Positions 16,201-23,694 of a stretch of DNA of 23,892 nucleotides are shown piece by piece; the first letter of the stretch is position 1; every line of letters begins with the position of its first letter. A model generated the notes under the pieces. That model saw only the letters and a list, made by a program, of their open reading frames with translations, ran no database searches and was not told the DNA's origin. Source of the DNA: Rhodoferax koreense (lineage in GTDB: Bacteria; Pseudomonadota; Gammaproteobacteria; Burkholderiales; Burkholderiaceae_C); NCBI RefSeq assembly GCF_001955695.1, contig NZ_CP019237.1:1-23892 (forward strand), read 5' to 3'. Made by a program: the position numbers and the translations under genes.

Positions 16201-16430
16201 GCAGCCAAGCGCTGTTTACGTAAGCGGTCCACGTCGGCCGCGACCACGCTGTCACGCTCCGGATTCAGTGTCACCGCGCCCGCTGGTGTTCAGTTGCGCG
16301 TGCTGCGCGCCCAGTGCGCCGGATGGCGCTCGCGCGCCTGGGTGTAGAGCGCGTGCGATCACCGCATCAAGGCCAGCATGGCGCTGTGCAGGCGTGACGT
16401 AGCGAATGCCGCTTTGAGATGCAGGCCTCA
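16197..16430 (-). pseudogene. 3' remnant of a second IS3-family transposase gene
   Basis: The minus strand reads SQSGIRYVTPAQRHAGLDAV and, after a one-base shift, TQARERHPARWA followed by GAVTLNPERDSVVA. This is the characteristic C-terminal end of a group of IS3-family integrases (HSGIRYVTPxQRHxG and GxVxLNP). The catalytic core and the rest of the element are absent, and the frame is broken, so it is an old scar. It is different from the complete element at 11289. It ends at TGA 16197 and abuts the 3' end of the lipoprotein hydrolase gene. Confidence 0.75.
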
Positions 16431-16451
16431 CGTTAGCAGCCAGGTCACGCA

Positions 16452-17413
16452 TCACTTGGCCAGGAAGGCCAGTGCCTTGGGCACGAAGTCCTCGTGGTAC
16501 TGGAAGATGCCTCCGTGACCTGCATCGGGGTAGACGATCAGCTCGCTGTTGGGCAGGCGTTTGGCTAGGTCGTAGGTATTGCTGGTCGGCACCATCCGGT
16601 CGTCGTCGCCATTGGCCACGAGGGCCGGCTGCTTGATCACCGAAAGGTCAGCAGGCCGCTTCTGCCCCCATGCGCTGAGCGCCTGCAACTGCGCCAGATA
16701 CGCCCCCGCGGCGATGTCCTTGTCGCGGTTCACGGTGCGCTCCTGCAGGCGCTTCAGGAAAGTCTTGCCGGCCTCGATCCCATTCGGCGTGCGGGTGAAG
16801 AAGAGGTACTGCTTCGGGTCTTGGCCGGTGAAGGTCGCGCGCAGCAGGTCGTAGTTCGCCACGCCCGCCACGGTGCTGATGCCTGGACCGCCCGCGGGGC
16901 CGGTGCCCGTCAGGATCAGCTTGCGCACGAGCTGCGGCTCTTTCAGCACGATCTCCTGGGCGATCATTCCGCCCATCGAGAAGCCGAAGAGGTCCACCTG
17001 CTTGAAGCCTTTGGCCTTGATGAAGGTGATGGCGTCGTCCGCCATTTGTTCGATGGTGTTAGCCGGCGAGCCGGTGGAGGCGCCGATGCCGCGGTTGTCG
17101 AACGCGACCACGTAGTGCTTAGCGGCGATGCCATCCACCACACGGGGTCCCAGTTGTCCAGAACGGCGGCCAGATGGGTGAGCAAGATCACCGGCGTGCC
17201 GGCGTTCTTCTGGCCCAGCTCGCGGTACGCGAAGTCAACGCCGCCCGCAGAGAGGGCCTGCGTTGGCACGCTGTTCCATGTGAGGCCCTGCGTCGTGGCG
17301 ACCTTGGCAGATGTGGCTGCGGCCACAGGCGGCTTGTCGGCCGTGGCGCAGGCCGACAGCAGCGTGGCAGAGAGAGCGAGCAGGCACAGGCCGACTCGGG
17401 ACAGGTAAAGCAT
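16452..17413 (-). pseudogene. Alpha/beta hydrolase lipoprotein, one frameshift
   Basis: This is an alpha/beta-fold hydrolase of about 320 residues, probably an esterase or haloperoxidase-like enzyme, anchored outside the inner membrane. ATG 17413 opens a lipoprotein signal (LCLLALSATLLSACATADK) with lipobox LSAC and the acylated Cys. The fold continues to VILLTHLAAVLDNWDP. The frame then slips near 17140, where restoring one C to a C4 run gives NWDPRVVDGIAAKHYVVAFD. Catalytic features are DNRGIGAST, the nucleophile elbow GFSMGGMIAQE, the acid VANGDDDRMVP and the His in YPDAGHGGIFQYH. It is the last gene of the TetR-controlled operon, 50 nt after the SDR. It is a paralogue of the cytosolic hydrolase at 19503. 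A sequencing error is the likeliest cause of the single shift. Confidence 0.85.
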
Positions 17414-17463
17414 GGTGTCTCCGGTGGAAAGAGTGATGGGGTGATGAAGAACTGAGGGGGCAA

Positions 17464-18251
17464 TCAGGCTTGCTGTCGATAGCGGTCGGCAGCGTGCGCC
17501 TGCCGGATGTCCGCCAAAAGTCCCTGACGCGCGCCGTCCAACGCAGTCCAGCGCTCGGCCACGTGCAGCGGCGGGATCGTGATCAGTTCGCGGCGGTCGA
17601 AACCGACCAGTGCCGCATCGACCAGTTCGTCGACGTCCATTACCTCGGTCAGCGTGTTGACGTCGATCCCGGCGCGCTCCCAGATTTCGGTGCGGGTGGC
17701 CGCTGGCAACACGGCTTGCACGTAGACCCCCTTGGGAACCAGTTCCAAGCTCAGCCCCTGCGACAGGAACAGCACGAACGCCTTGGTGGCACCGTAGATC
17801 GACATGCCGAATTCGGGCGCGAAGCCGACCACGGAGCCGAGGTTGACGATCGAGCCAGCGCCTGCCTGCGCAAAGCGCGGCGCGGCTGCTGCCGCGAGCC
17901 GCGTGAGCGACGTGATGTGAGCGCGATCAGACGGTCGATGCTCTCTGCCGTCTGCTGCTCGAAGCCGCCCGACTGGGCCATGCCGGCGTTGTTGATCAGG
18001 ATGTCGATACGGGCGTCGTCACGCAGGCGGGCTTCGACGGTAGCCAGGTCGGCCTGATTCGTCAGGTCGGCCTGCAGCACGTCCACTGCAACCTGGCGTT
18101 CGTCGCGCAGGCGCTGCGCAAGCGCGTCCAGGCGTGCCTTGTCGCGCGCGACCAGCACGAGGTCGTGCCCTCGCTGCGCGAAGCGCTCGGCGTAGGTGGC
18201 GCCGATGCCGGTCGAAGCGCCGGTAATGAGGGCGGTGGATTGGGTGGTCAT
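17464..18251 (-). pseudogene. SDR family oxidoreductase, one frameshift
   Basis: This NAD(P)-dependent short-chain dehydrogenase of about 262 residues starts at ATG 18251 (MTTQSTALITGAST). It has cofactor motif TGASTGIGATYA, VLQADLTNQADL and NNAGMAQSG. After a single missing base near 17915 (ALNITSLTRLA expected), the other frame carries SIVNLGSVVGFAPEFG (Ser), SIYGATKAFVLFLSQGL (YxxxK), VQAVLPAATRTEIW and a C-terminal segment ending DRYRQQA. It lies between the OYE gene (62 nt upstream) and the lipoprotein hydrolase gene. The reaction is unknown, but it may reduce carbonyl products formed by the neighbouring hydrolase and reductase. Confidence 0.87.
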
Positions 18252-18313
18252 ATGGACGTTCTCCGCAGATCAGAGGGCACCGGGCCGCAGCGTTGGGCCC
18301 GGCGCCTGTTTGC

Positions 18314-19400
18314 TTACCTGGCCCCGGCCAGCGTGGGGTAGTCGGTGTAGCCCGCGGCGCCTCCGCCGTAGAGCGTGGACGGGTTGAGCTGTGCCAGCGG
18401 CGCGCCGCTCTTCAATCGTTCGACAAGATCGGGGTTGCTGATGAACGGCCGACCGAAGGCAAACAGGTCCGCCTTGCCCGATTCGAGCTGAGCGGCAGCG
18501 AATTCCAGGTCGTAGCCGTTGTTGGCGAGGTAGGTCTGCTTGAAGCTGCTGCGCAGCGCGGCGAAGTTAAATGGGGCCACGTCGCGCGGGCCGCCCGTCG
18601 CACCTTCGACCACGTGCAGGTAGACGATGTCCAGCGTGCCGAGCTGTTCGACGATGTAGCCGTACTGCGGCTGCGGGTCGCTGCTGGAGATGCCGTTGGC
18701 CGGCGATACGGGGGAGATGCGCACGCCGGTGCGATCGGCACCGATCTCCTTCGCCACCGCGGCGACGACCTCCAGCAGCAGGCGGGCGCGGTTCTCGACC
18801 GAGCCGCCGTAGGCGTCGGTGCGATGGTGGCCCCGTCCTTGATGAACTGCTCCAGCAGGTAGCCATTGGCGCCGTGGACCTCCACGCCGTCGAAGCCGGC
18901 GGCGATGGCGTTGGCAGCGGCCTGGCGGAAGTCGTTCACGATGCCCGACAGCTCGCTCAATTCGAGGGCGCGGGGTTCGGATACGTCAGCAAAGCCGTTG
19001 TTGACGAAGGTCTTGGTCGCCGCGCGGATGGCCGAGGGCGCGACCGGCGCGGCACCGCCCGGCTGCACATCGACGTGCGACACGCGGCCCACATCCAGAG
19101 CTGCACGAAGATGCGCCCGCCCTGGGCGTGCACCGCGTCCGTGACCTGGCGCCAGCCGGCGATCTGCTCGGGCGTGTACAGGCCAGGGGTGTCCTGATAG
19201 CCCTGGGCCTGGGCCGACACCTGGGTGGCCTCGGTGATGATCAGGCCGGCCGAAGCGCGCTGTGCGTAGTAGATCGCGGCCAGTTCGCTGGGCACCAGGC
19301 CGGCGCCGGCGCGGTTGCGGGTCAGCGGCGCCATGACGATGCGATTGGCGAGGGTCAGAGGTCCCAGCTTGTACGGCTCGAAGAGCGCTATCTTGCTCAT
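18314..19400 (-). pseudogene. Old Yellow Enzyme family alkene reductase (NemA-like), two frameshifts
   Basis: This FMN-dependent ene-reductase uses NADPH to reduce activated C=C bonds or nitro groups. It has about 362 residues when read across the shifts. ATG 19400 gives [20 protein letters not shown] and [12 protein letters not shown], the OYE N-terminal signature. [13 protein letters not shown] and GGRIFVQLW follow; a lost base near 19090 leads to [12 protein letters not shown]. The substrate-binding pair is in [19 protein letters not shown] lost base near 18827 precedes [13 protein letters not shown]. The end has RTGVRISP and [19 protein letters not shown]. Both shifts are one-base losses in otherwise perfect family sequence. 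In E. coli, the related nemA is controlled by the TetR protein NemR. Here a divergent TetR gene heads the operon, which supports an electrophile response. Confidence 0.9.
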
Positions 19401-19433
19401 GTTGGTAATCGTTCTCTTGAATGGATGGACACG

Positions 19434-19457
19434 CGGCCGATGCGCGGCATGCGGCCG
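19434..19457 (-). terminator. Stem-loop between the hydrolase and OYE genes
   Basis: CGGCCG-ATGC and GCAT-G-CGGCCG form a 10-bp stem with one bulge and a 3-nt GCG loop in the 102-nt gap. There is no T-run, so it may tune expression along the operon rather than end it. Confidence 0.4.
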
Positions 19458-19502
19458 CCGAGTGAAGTCAATGGCTGGTGGCGCAGTTACTCGTGCGCAC
19501 CG

Positions 19503-20346
19503 TCACTCCGCCAGGAACTGGATGGCGTGCTTGAGGAAGCGTTCGGGGTACTGGAACTGCGCGCCGTGGCCGGCGTCCGGGTAGACCAGCAGCTGGGCGT
19601 TGGGGATGTTCTGCGCCAGGTGCCAGGAGTTGATCGTGGGGATCATCACGTCCTTGACCCCGTTGAGCACCAGCGTGGGCTGCTGGATGCCATTCAGGTA
19701 GGCGTAGGGTTCTCGCCAGCCAGCGGCGGCAGGTAGGCGCCATGTGCTTCGGCCTGCGCCTGGGCCACCGCTGCGGAGCTGGGCGGGTCCTGGTCGACAC
19801 GCTGGTGGCGGCGATCCCAGAAGGCCTGCCCAGCCTGCTTGGCGGCTTCGGAGCGTCCGAAGAACAGGTAGAGGAAGTCCTCCACCGTGGGCACCGGTCG
19901 GGGCGCGACTTCGAGCACCTTGGGCTCCAGTTCGGATCGCCGCCGCGCAGCCCGGTGCCCAGCAGCAGCAACTTGCGCACGAGCTGCGGATGGCGCAGCG
20001 TCACCTCCTGCACCTGGAAGCCACCGAGCGAGAAGCCCAGCAGGTCCACCTGCGACAGACCCAGCGCCTGGATTACCAGCGCAATATCGTCGGCCATGTC
20101 CTCGATGCGGTTGCGCGGAGTGCCGCTCGACGAGGCAATGCCACGGCCGTTGAAGAGGATGACCTCGCGGCCAGTGGCGAGACCATCGGTCAGCAGCGGG
20201 TCCCAGTGATCCATGCCACCGCGGAAGTGCTGCACGAAGAACAGCGGCGACTGCGAACTCGAGGCGTTGCCCCAGCGGCGGTAGGCGAACTTGTCGCCAT
20301 CGACCTCGACGAACTGGGTGGGTGCGGTCAGGTGCGTGTTGCTCAT
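19503..20346 (-). pseudogene. Alpha/beta hydrolase (cytosolic), two frameshifts
   Basis: This is an alpha/beta-fold hydrolase of about 281 residues without a signal peptide. ATG 20346 opens MSNTHLTAPTQFVEVDGDK. The fold proceeds through FVQHFRGGMDHWDPLL, VILFNGRGIASSSGTP, the nucleophile elbow DLLGFSLGGFQVQE and LLLGTGLRGGDPNW. One-base shifts near 19925 and 19715 then give EPKVLEVAPRPVPTVEDFL, WREPYAYLNGIQQPTLVLNG, the acid region GVKDVMIPT and the catalytic His in VYPDAGHGAQFQYPE. It ends LAE at 19503. The DNRG loop seen in its paralogue at 16452 is NGRG here. It is the first gene of the operon, facing the TetR gene at 20479. The substrate is not known. Confidence 0.85.
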
Positions 20347-20382
20347 GATCAGGGTCCTTTCAAGTGAGAGACACCAATGATG

Positions 20383-20430
20383 ATGATCATAATCTAACTT
20401 GTCAAGAGGTTTGATGATGAACGACATCAA
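20383..20430. promoter_or_regulatory. Candidate TetR operators between the hydrolase operon and tetR
   Basis: The 132-nt divergent gap holds the palindrome ATGATCAT (20383-20390), identical to 13935-13942 at the other TetR gene. It also holds TTGATG (20411-20416) with its complement CATCAA (20425-20430), 8 nt apart. Repressor binding here would control both directions. Function is inferred from position and symmetry. Confidence 0.55.
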
Positions 20431-20478
20431 TGTATAGTGAGGCCTCCTCGCACAGCGAAAAATCAACTCAACTCCGAT

Positions 20479-21102
20479 ATGAAGGTCACCAAGGCACAAG
20501 CGCAGGCGAACCGGGCGCACATCGTCGAAACAGCGTCGGCGCTCTTCCGCGAGCGTGGCTACGACGGCGTGGGCGTTGCCGACCTGATGGCCGCTGCGGG
20601 CTTCACCCACGGCGGCTTCTACAAGCACTTCGGCTCCAAGGCCGATCTGATGGCGGAATCCGCAGCGTGCGGCATCGCGCAGACAGCGGCGCTGACCGCG
20701 GGAGTGGACACCCCGGATTTCGTGCGCGCCTACGTCTCGCGCGAGCATCGCGACGCCCGCGCCAGCGGTTGCACGATGGCTGCGCTGGGCGGGGACGCCG
20801 CCCGTCAGCCCGAAGCGGTCCGGTCGACGTTCGTGGCTGGCATCGAGAGCCTGCTGGCTGAGCTGAGCCGCGCGGGCACTGCATTGGATGGTGCAGATCC
20901 GGAACAGGCGCGAGCCCGGTCGCTCGGCATCCTGACCCACGTGGTGGGCGCTATCGTCCTGTCGCGCGCCTGCCCGGACGATTCGCCGCTGGCCGACGAG
21001 ATCCTGACGGTGTGCCGCGATTCGATCCTCGCGTCGGTGGACCTGCCTGGGAGCCCGTCTGCGAAAACCCGCGCATCAGCGCGAGAGCGCAGCGCGAGTT
21101 GA
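20479..21102 (+). CDS. TetR family transcriptional regulator (divergent from the hydrolase/OYE operon)
   Basis: This intact repressor has 207 residues from ATG 20479 (MKVTKAQAQANRAHIVET), chosen because it fits the family start; the open frame extends further up without homology. The helix-turn-helix is ASALFRERGYDGVGVADLMA and AGFTHGGFYKHFGSKADLM. The ligand domain has YVSREHRDARASGCTMAALG, parallel to the TetR protein at 13343, including the Cys. A redox- or electrophile-sensing Cys, as in NemR, is possible but not shown. The gene diverges from the hydrolase-OYE-SDR-hydrolase operon and probably represses it. The last 25 residues (SAKTRASARERSAS) look like a weakly conserved tail. Confidence 0.92.
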   Translation: MKVTKAQAQANRAHIVETASALFRERGYDGVGVADLMAAAGFTHGGFYKHFGSKADLMAESAACGIAQTAALTAGVDTPDFVRAYVSREHRDARASGCTMAALGGDAARQPEAVRSTFVAGIESLLAELSRAGTALDGADPEQARARSLGILTHVVGAIVLSRACPDDSPLADEILTVCRDSILASVDLPGSPSAKTRASARERSAS

Positions 21103-21159
21103 TTTCCGGGCCTTGAGCGGAGGGGCGGTCGCCGGCATGCGAGCGCCCATCCGCAGTGT

Positions 21160-21463
21160 TCAGTGATTGTTTCTCGGGACGAATGCGCCTCGTGGACCAA
21201 CGAGGAAGTCCAGGTCGCAGCCTTCATCTGCTTGCGAGACGTGGTCGACATGCAGGCGCCAGTAGCCGCTCTCCAGCGGCGCTGTGGGCGCCTTACACTT
21301 GGCGAGACGTGCGGCCAGCTCTTCGGCGCTGACATGCAGGCGCAGCAGGCGCTGCGGCACGTTCAGCTCGATGAGGTCCCATCACGAACGGCCGCGAGAG
21401 GGCCGCCGGCAGCAGCCTCGGGCGCGAATGCAGTACCACCGGTGCGTAGGCCGTTCCGCTCAT
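21160..21463 (-). pseudogene. C-terminal remnant of an IlvD/Edd-family dehydratase
   Basis: The minus strand reads MSGTAYAPVVLH from 21463. After shifts it continues APEAAAGGPLAAVRDG, PQRLLRLHVSAEELAARL, GYWRLHVDHVSQADEGCD and FDFL-type LDFLVGPRGAFVPRNNH, ending at 21160. These are the last blocks of dihydroxy-acid/sugar-acid dehydratases, which carry an Fe-S cluster (bound by cysteines further upstream, now absent). At least two shifts are present. The piece joins a 4-hydroxy-2-oxovalerate aldolase remnant directly, so most of the dehydratase gene has been deleted. Confidence 0.75.
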
Positions 21464-22197
21464 GCTTCGCACACGGCGGCGAAGACCTCCAGAGGGGTTG
21501 CCCGCGCCCAGCCCGGCAACCGATCCGTCGATGCGCGTCGCGCCCGCGCGCACGGCGGCGACGGGAGTTCGCGATGCCCATCCCCAGGTTGTGCTGCCCA
21601 TGGAAGCCGATCTCAGTCGCGGATCGAGCACGTCGCGCAGCGCCGCACGGCCGCGCCGACGTCCTCGGGAAGCAGATAGCCTGCGGAGTCCGTGATGTAG
21701 ACCGTCTGCGCTCCATAGCTCTCCATGAGCTTTCCTTGCGCGCCAGATTCTCCGGACTGTTGAGGTGCGCCATCATGAGGAACCCGTCGTGTCCATTCCC
21801 AGCTTGCGAGCATACGCAATGTGCTGCGACGAGGTATCCGCCTCCGTGCAATGGGTGGCGACTTGCACGCTGCGCGCGCCGCAGTCGTAAGCCGACCGAA
21901 GCTCGGCCATGGTTCCTCCCGGGGCAAAGCAGCACCGAAACCTTGGCCTGCTTCACCTGCGCGCACACGGCACTGATGTACTCGTCGTTGCTATGGGGGC
22001 AAAGCCATGCTGCAGGAGTTGCCACCCAGTCCGGCACCATGGGTGAACTGGATGTACGGCACGCCCGCATCATCGAGCGCCGTTGCCACCTTGACCATCT
22101 GCTCCAGGCTGATCTGCTCGCGCTTGGCGTGCATGCCATCGCGCAGGCACATGTCATGCAGGACGATTTTCTTGCCGCTCACGTCGGAGGCATTCAT
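21464..22197 (-). pseudogene. 4-hydroxy-2-oxovalerate aldolase remnant (DmpG/BphI type), many frameshifts
   Basis: This aldolase splits 4-hydroxy-2-oxovalerate into pyruvate and acetaldehyde at the end of meta-cleavage pathways for aromatics. ATG 22197 gives MNASDVSGKKIVLHDMC and LRDGMHAKREQISLEQM, the catalytic N-terminus. YIQFTHGAGLGGNSCS, then in other frames [90 protein letters not shown] and PLEVFAAVCEA can be followed in order. At least five shifts are needed in 730 nt, and the last 80-90 residues are replaced by dehydratase sequence. The start overlaps the stop of the acetaldehyde dehydrogenase (ATGA), the usual arrangement for this channelling pair. Confidence 0.88.
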
Positions 22198-22485
22198 GCT
22201 GCAATCTCCTTTAGCGTGCGCTGCATGGTTCCGCGAGCATCTCGCCCGCGAAGACTTCGGCCGTTCAGCTCGCCGCCGCAGTCATGATGTCCAGATTGCC
22301 GGCGTACTTGGGCAGGTAGTCACCCAAGCCTTCCACTTGCATGTACACCGCGACGCGGTGGCCCTGGGTGTGTCGTCAAAGACCGGGCCATTCACGAGGC
22401 GATAGCCCAGCACATACTTCTCGACCTTGTCGATCATGGCGTGCACCGTCTCACGACATCGTCGTACTGCGGAGCGCGCAGTTGC
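22194..22485 (-). pseudogene. C-terminal remnant of acylating acetaldehyde dehydrogenase (DmpF/BphJ type)
   Basis: This enzyme oxidises acetaldehyde from the aldolase to acetyl-CoA and forms a complex with it. Recognisable pieces are [26 protein letters not shown], then after a shift [19 protein letters not shown] and NLDIMTAAA. An in-frame TGA follows where an Arg codon is expected, then TAEVFAGEMLAE, and in a shifted frame MQRTLKEIAA ends over the aldolase start. Only about 95 of some 310 residues remain. The NAD-binding domain and catalytic Cys are gone. The other end abuts an opposite-strand Crp/Fnr scrap near 22490. Confidence 0.85.
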
Positions 22486-22497
22486 TCCATATCCCCC

Positions 22498-22867
22498 CGC
22501 GATTTATTCGAGCGCCTCATGAACGATGCGCGCTTTGCCCGTGCAATGGCAGTGCTGCAATCGGCGCGCACCCGCACGCTGTACAGTTTCGTCGAAGACG
22601 CGGCGCTACATACAACCCGCGTGCGCATCGCCCGGCGCCTGCTCAAGCTCACGCACGGCGACGCACCGATGGCGCCTCGCACGCGGCGAGTGGTTCCCGT
22701 GACCCAGGAGATGCATCTCCATGATGCTGGGCCTGACGCGCCAGACCCTCGCTCTCGAACTGAAGGCTCTCGCCGCCACAGGGGCGATATCTCTGCCCTA
22801 TGGCCGTGTCGTCATCGAGTCGGAGCCGGCGTTGCTGGCCATGAGCCGCAGCTCCACAAAATCGTGA
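22498..22867 (+). pseudogene. C-terminal remnant of a Crp/Fnr family regulator
   Basis: The plus strand reads RDLFERLMNDARFARAMAVL, YSFVEDAALHTTRVRIARRL and VVPVTQEM. After a one-base shift near 22715 it reads MMLGLTRQTLALELKALAAT, then GAISLPYGRVVIES, ending at TGA 22867. This is the dimer helix and winged helix-turn-helix of a Crp/Fnr protein. The cyclic-nucleotide-binding-like N-terminal domain is missing, replaced by the opposite-strand dmpF scrap. It faces a different Crp/Fnr gene ending at 22931, so two members of the family converge here. Confidence 0.78.
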
Positions 22868-22930
22868 CGTTGACATTCGCGAGGATGCCTCCGCGATGTC
22901 TGCTACCGCGAGCTGGGGTGGTCGCTTCCC

Positions 22931-23607
22931 TTACTGGGTTGTGATCGAACTCAGCGCTCGTAGATCGGTCAGATCAATGCGGCCATAGCTGATTTCGATG
23001 ACGTGTTTTCTCGCGCAGCTGCTGGAGAACCCGATTCACCGATTGTCGCGAAGCGCCAACCATCGCCGCCAGGTCTGACTGCGACATCTGTATTTGCGAC
23101 TCATCCGAATCGTCTTGCTCTGCGGTGCGCAGTTGCATGGTTCTGGAAAGCAAGAGCTGCCTCGCCACCCGTACCGGAAGGCTGTCCAAACTGGCGCCTT
23201 CGTAGTTTTGCGCCATCGCCCGCAACTGTGCAGCCATCAGGCGCGAAATAGCCCGGTCGAATACCCGATAGCGGTCGCAGAGCCATCGGAAATCCATCTT
23301 CGACAGCACGTCCACCTCGACAGCATTACTGGCTTCTGTCGACTGCGGTCGAGGTTCACCATCCACCAGGCTCGTCTGCCCAAAGCAATCGCCGGATTCA
23401 AAGAGGCGATAAGTAATGTGCCGGCCATCTCCCCTCAGAACCGATATTTTCACGGTCCCTGAAATGACGGAACATCTCGTTGCCGGGGGCATCCTGCACA
23501 TACACCGGTTGGCCAGCGGCATAGTGGCGACGGTACATGCGGGCAAGAAACTCCTCTTGCACGTCAGGCGTCAACCACTGCAGCAAATCGAATTTCGCAA
23601 GACGCAT
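22931..23607 (-). pseudogene. Crp/Fnr family transcriptional regulator, two frameshifts
   Basis: This regulator has about 226 residues. ATG 23607 (MRLAKFDLLQWLTPDVQEEF) follows a GGAGG about 11 nt upstream. The cNMP-binding-like domain starts AAGQPVYVQDAPGNEMF. A shift near 23468 leads to VISGTVKISVLRGDGRH and RLFESGDCFGQTSLVDGEPR. The dimer helix is FDRAISRLMAAQLRAMAQNY. The helix-turn-helix is MSQSDLAAMVGASRQSVNRV. A last shift near 23000 gives VIEISYGRIDLTDLRAL as the wing and tail, ending at 22931. Each shift is one base, and the protein is otherwise complete, so it may be intact in reality. The effector is unknown. It follows a haloacid dehalogenase remnant on the same strand. Confidence 0.83.
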
Positions 23608-23694
23608 AGCTACCCAGCCTCCGAAGGACTCCCGGGGCCAGAACTCAGCTCGGCACCTCTGGGGGCATCGGAGAAACTGAGAACGATATGCATA

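Noticed and set aside
18571..19197. 208-codon Arg/Pro-rich frame on the plus strand
   Set aside because: The composition is typical of a shadow frame, and it lies opposite the OYE gene.
19468..20940. 490-codon open frame on the minus strand
   Set aside because: Only the middle is the hydrolase N-terminus. The upstream half runs antisense through the TetR gene and the end is in a wrong frame after a frameshift.
21163..22287. 374-codon open frame on the plus strand
   Set aside because: It is antisense to the aldolase and dehydratase remnants, and its residues show no family features.
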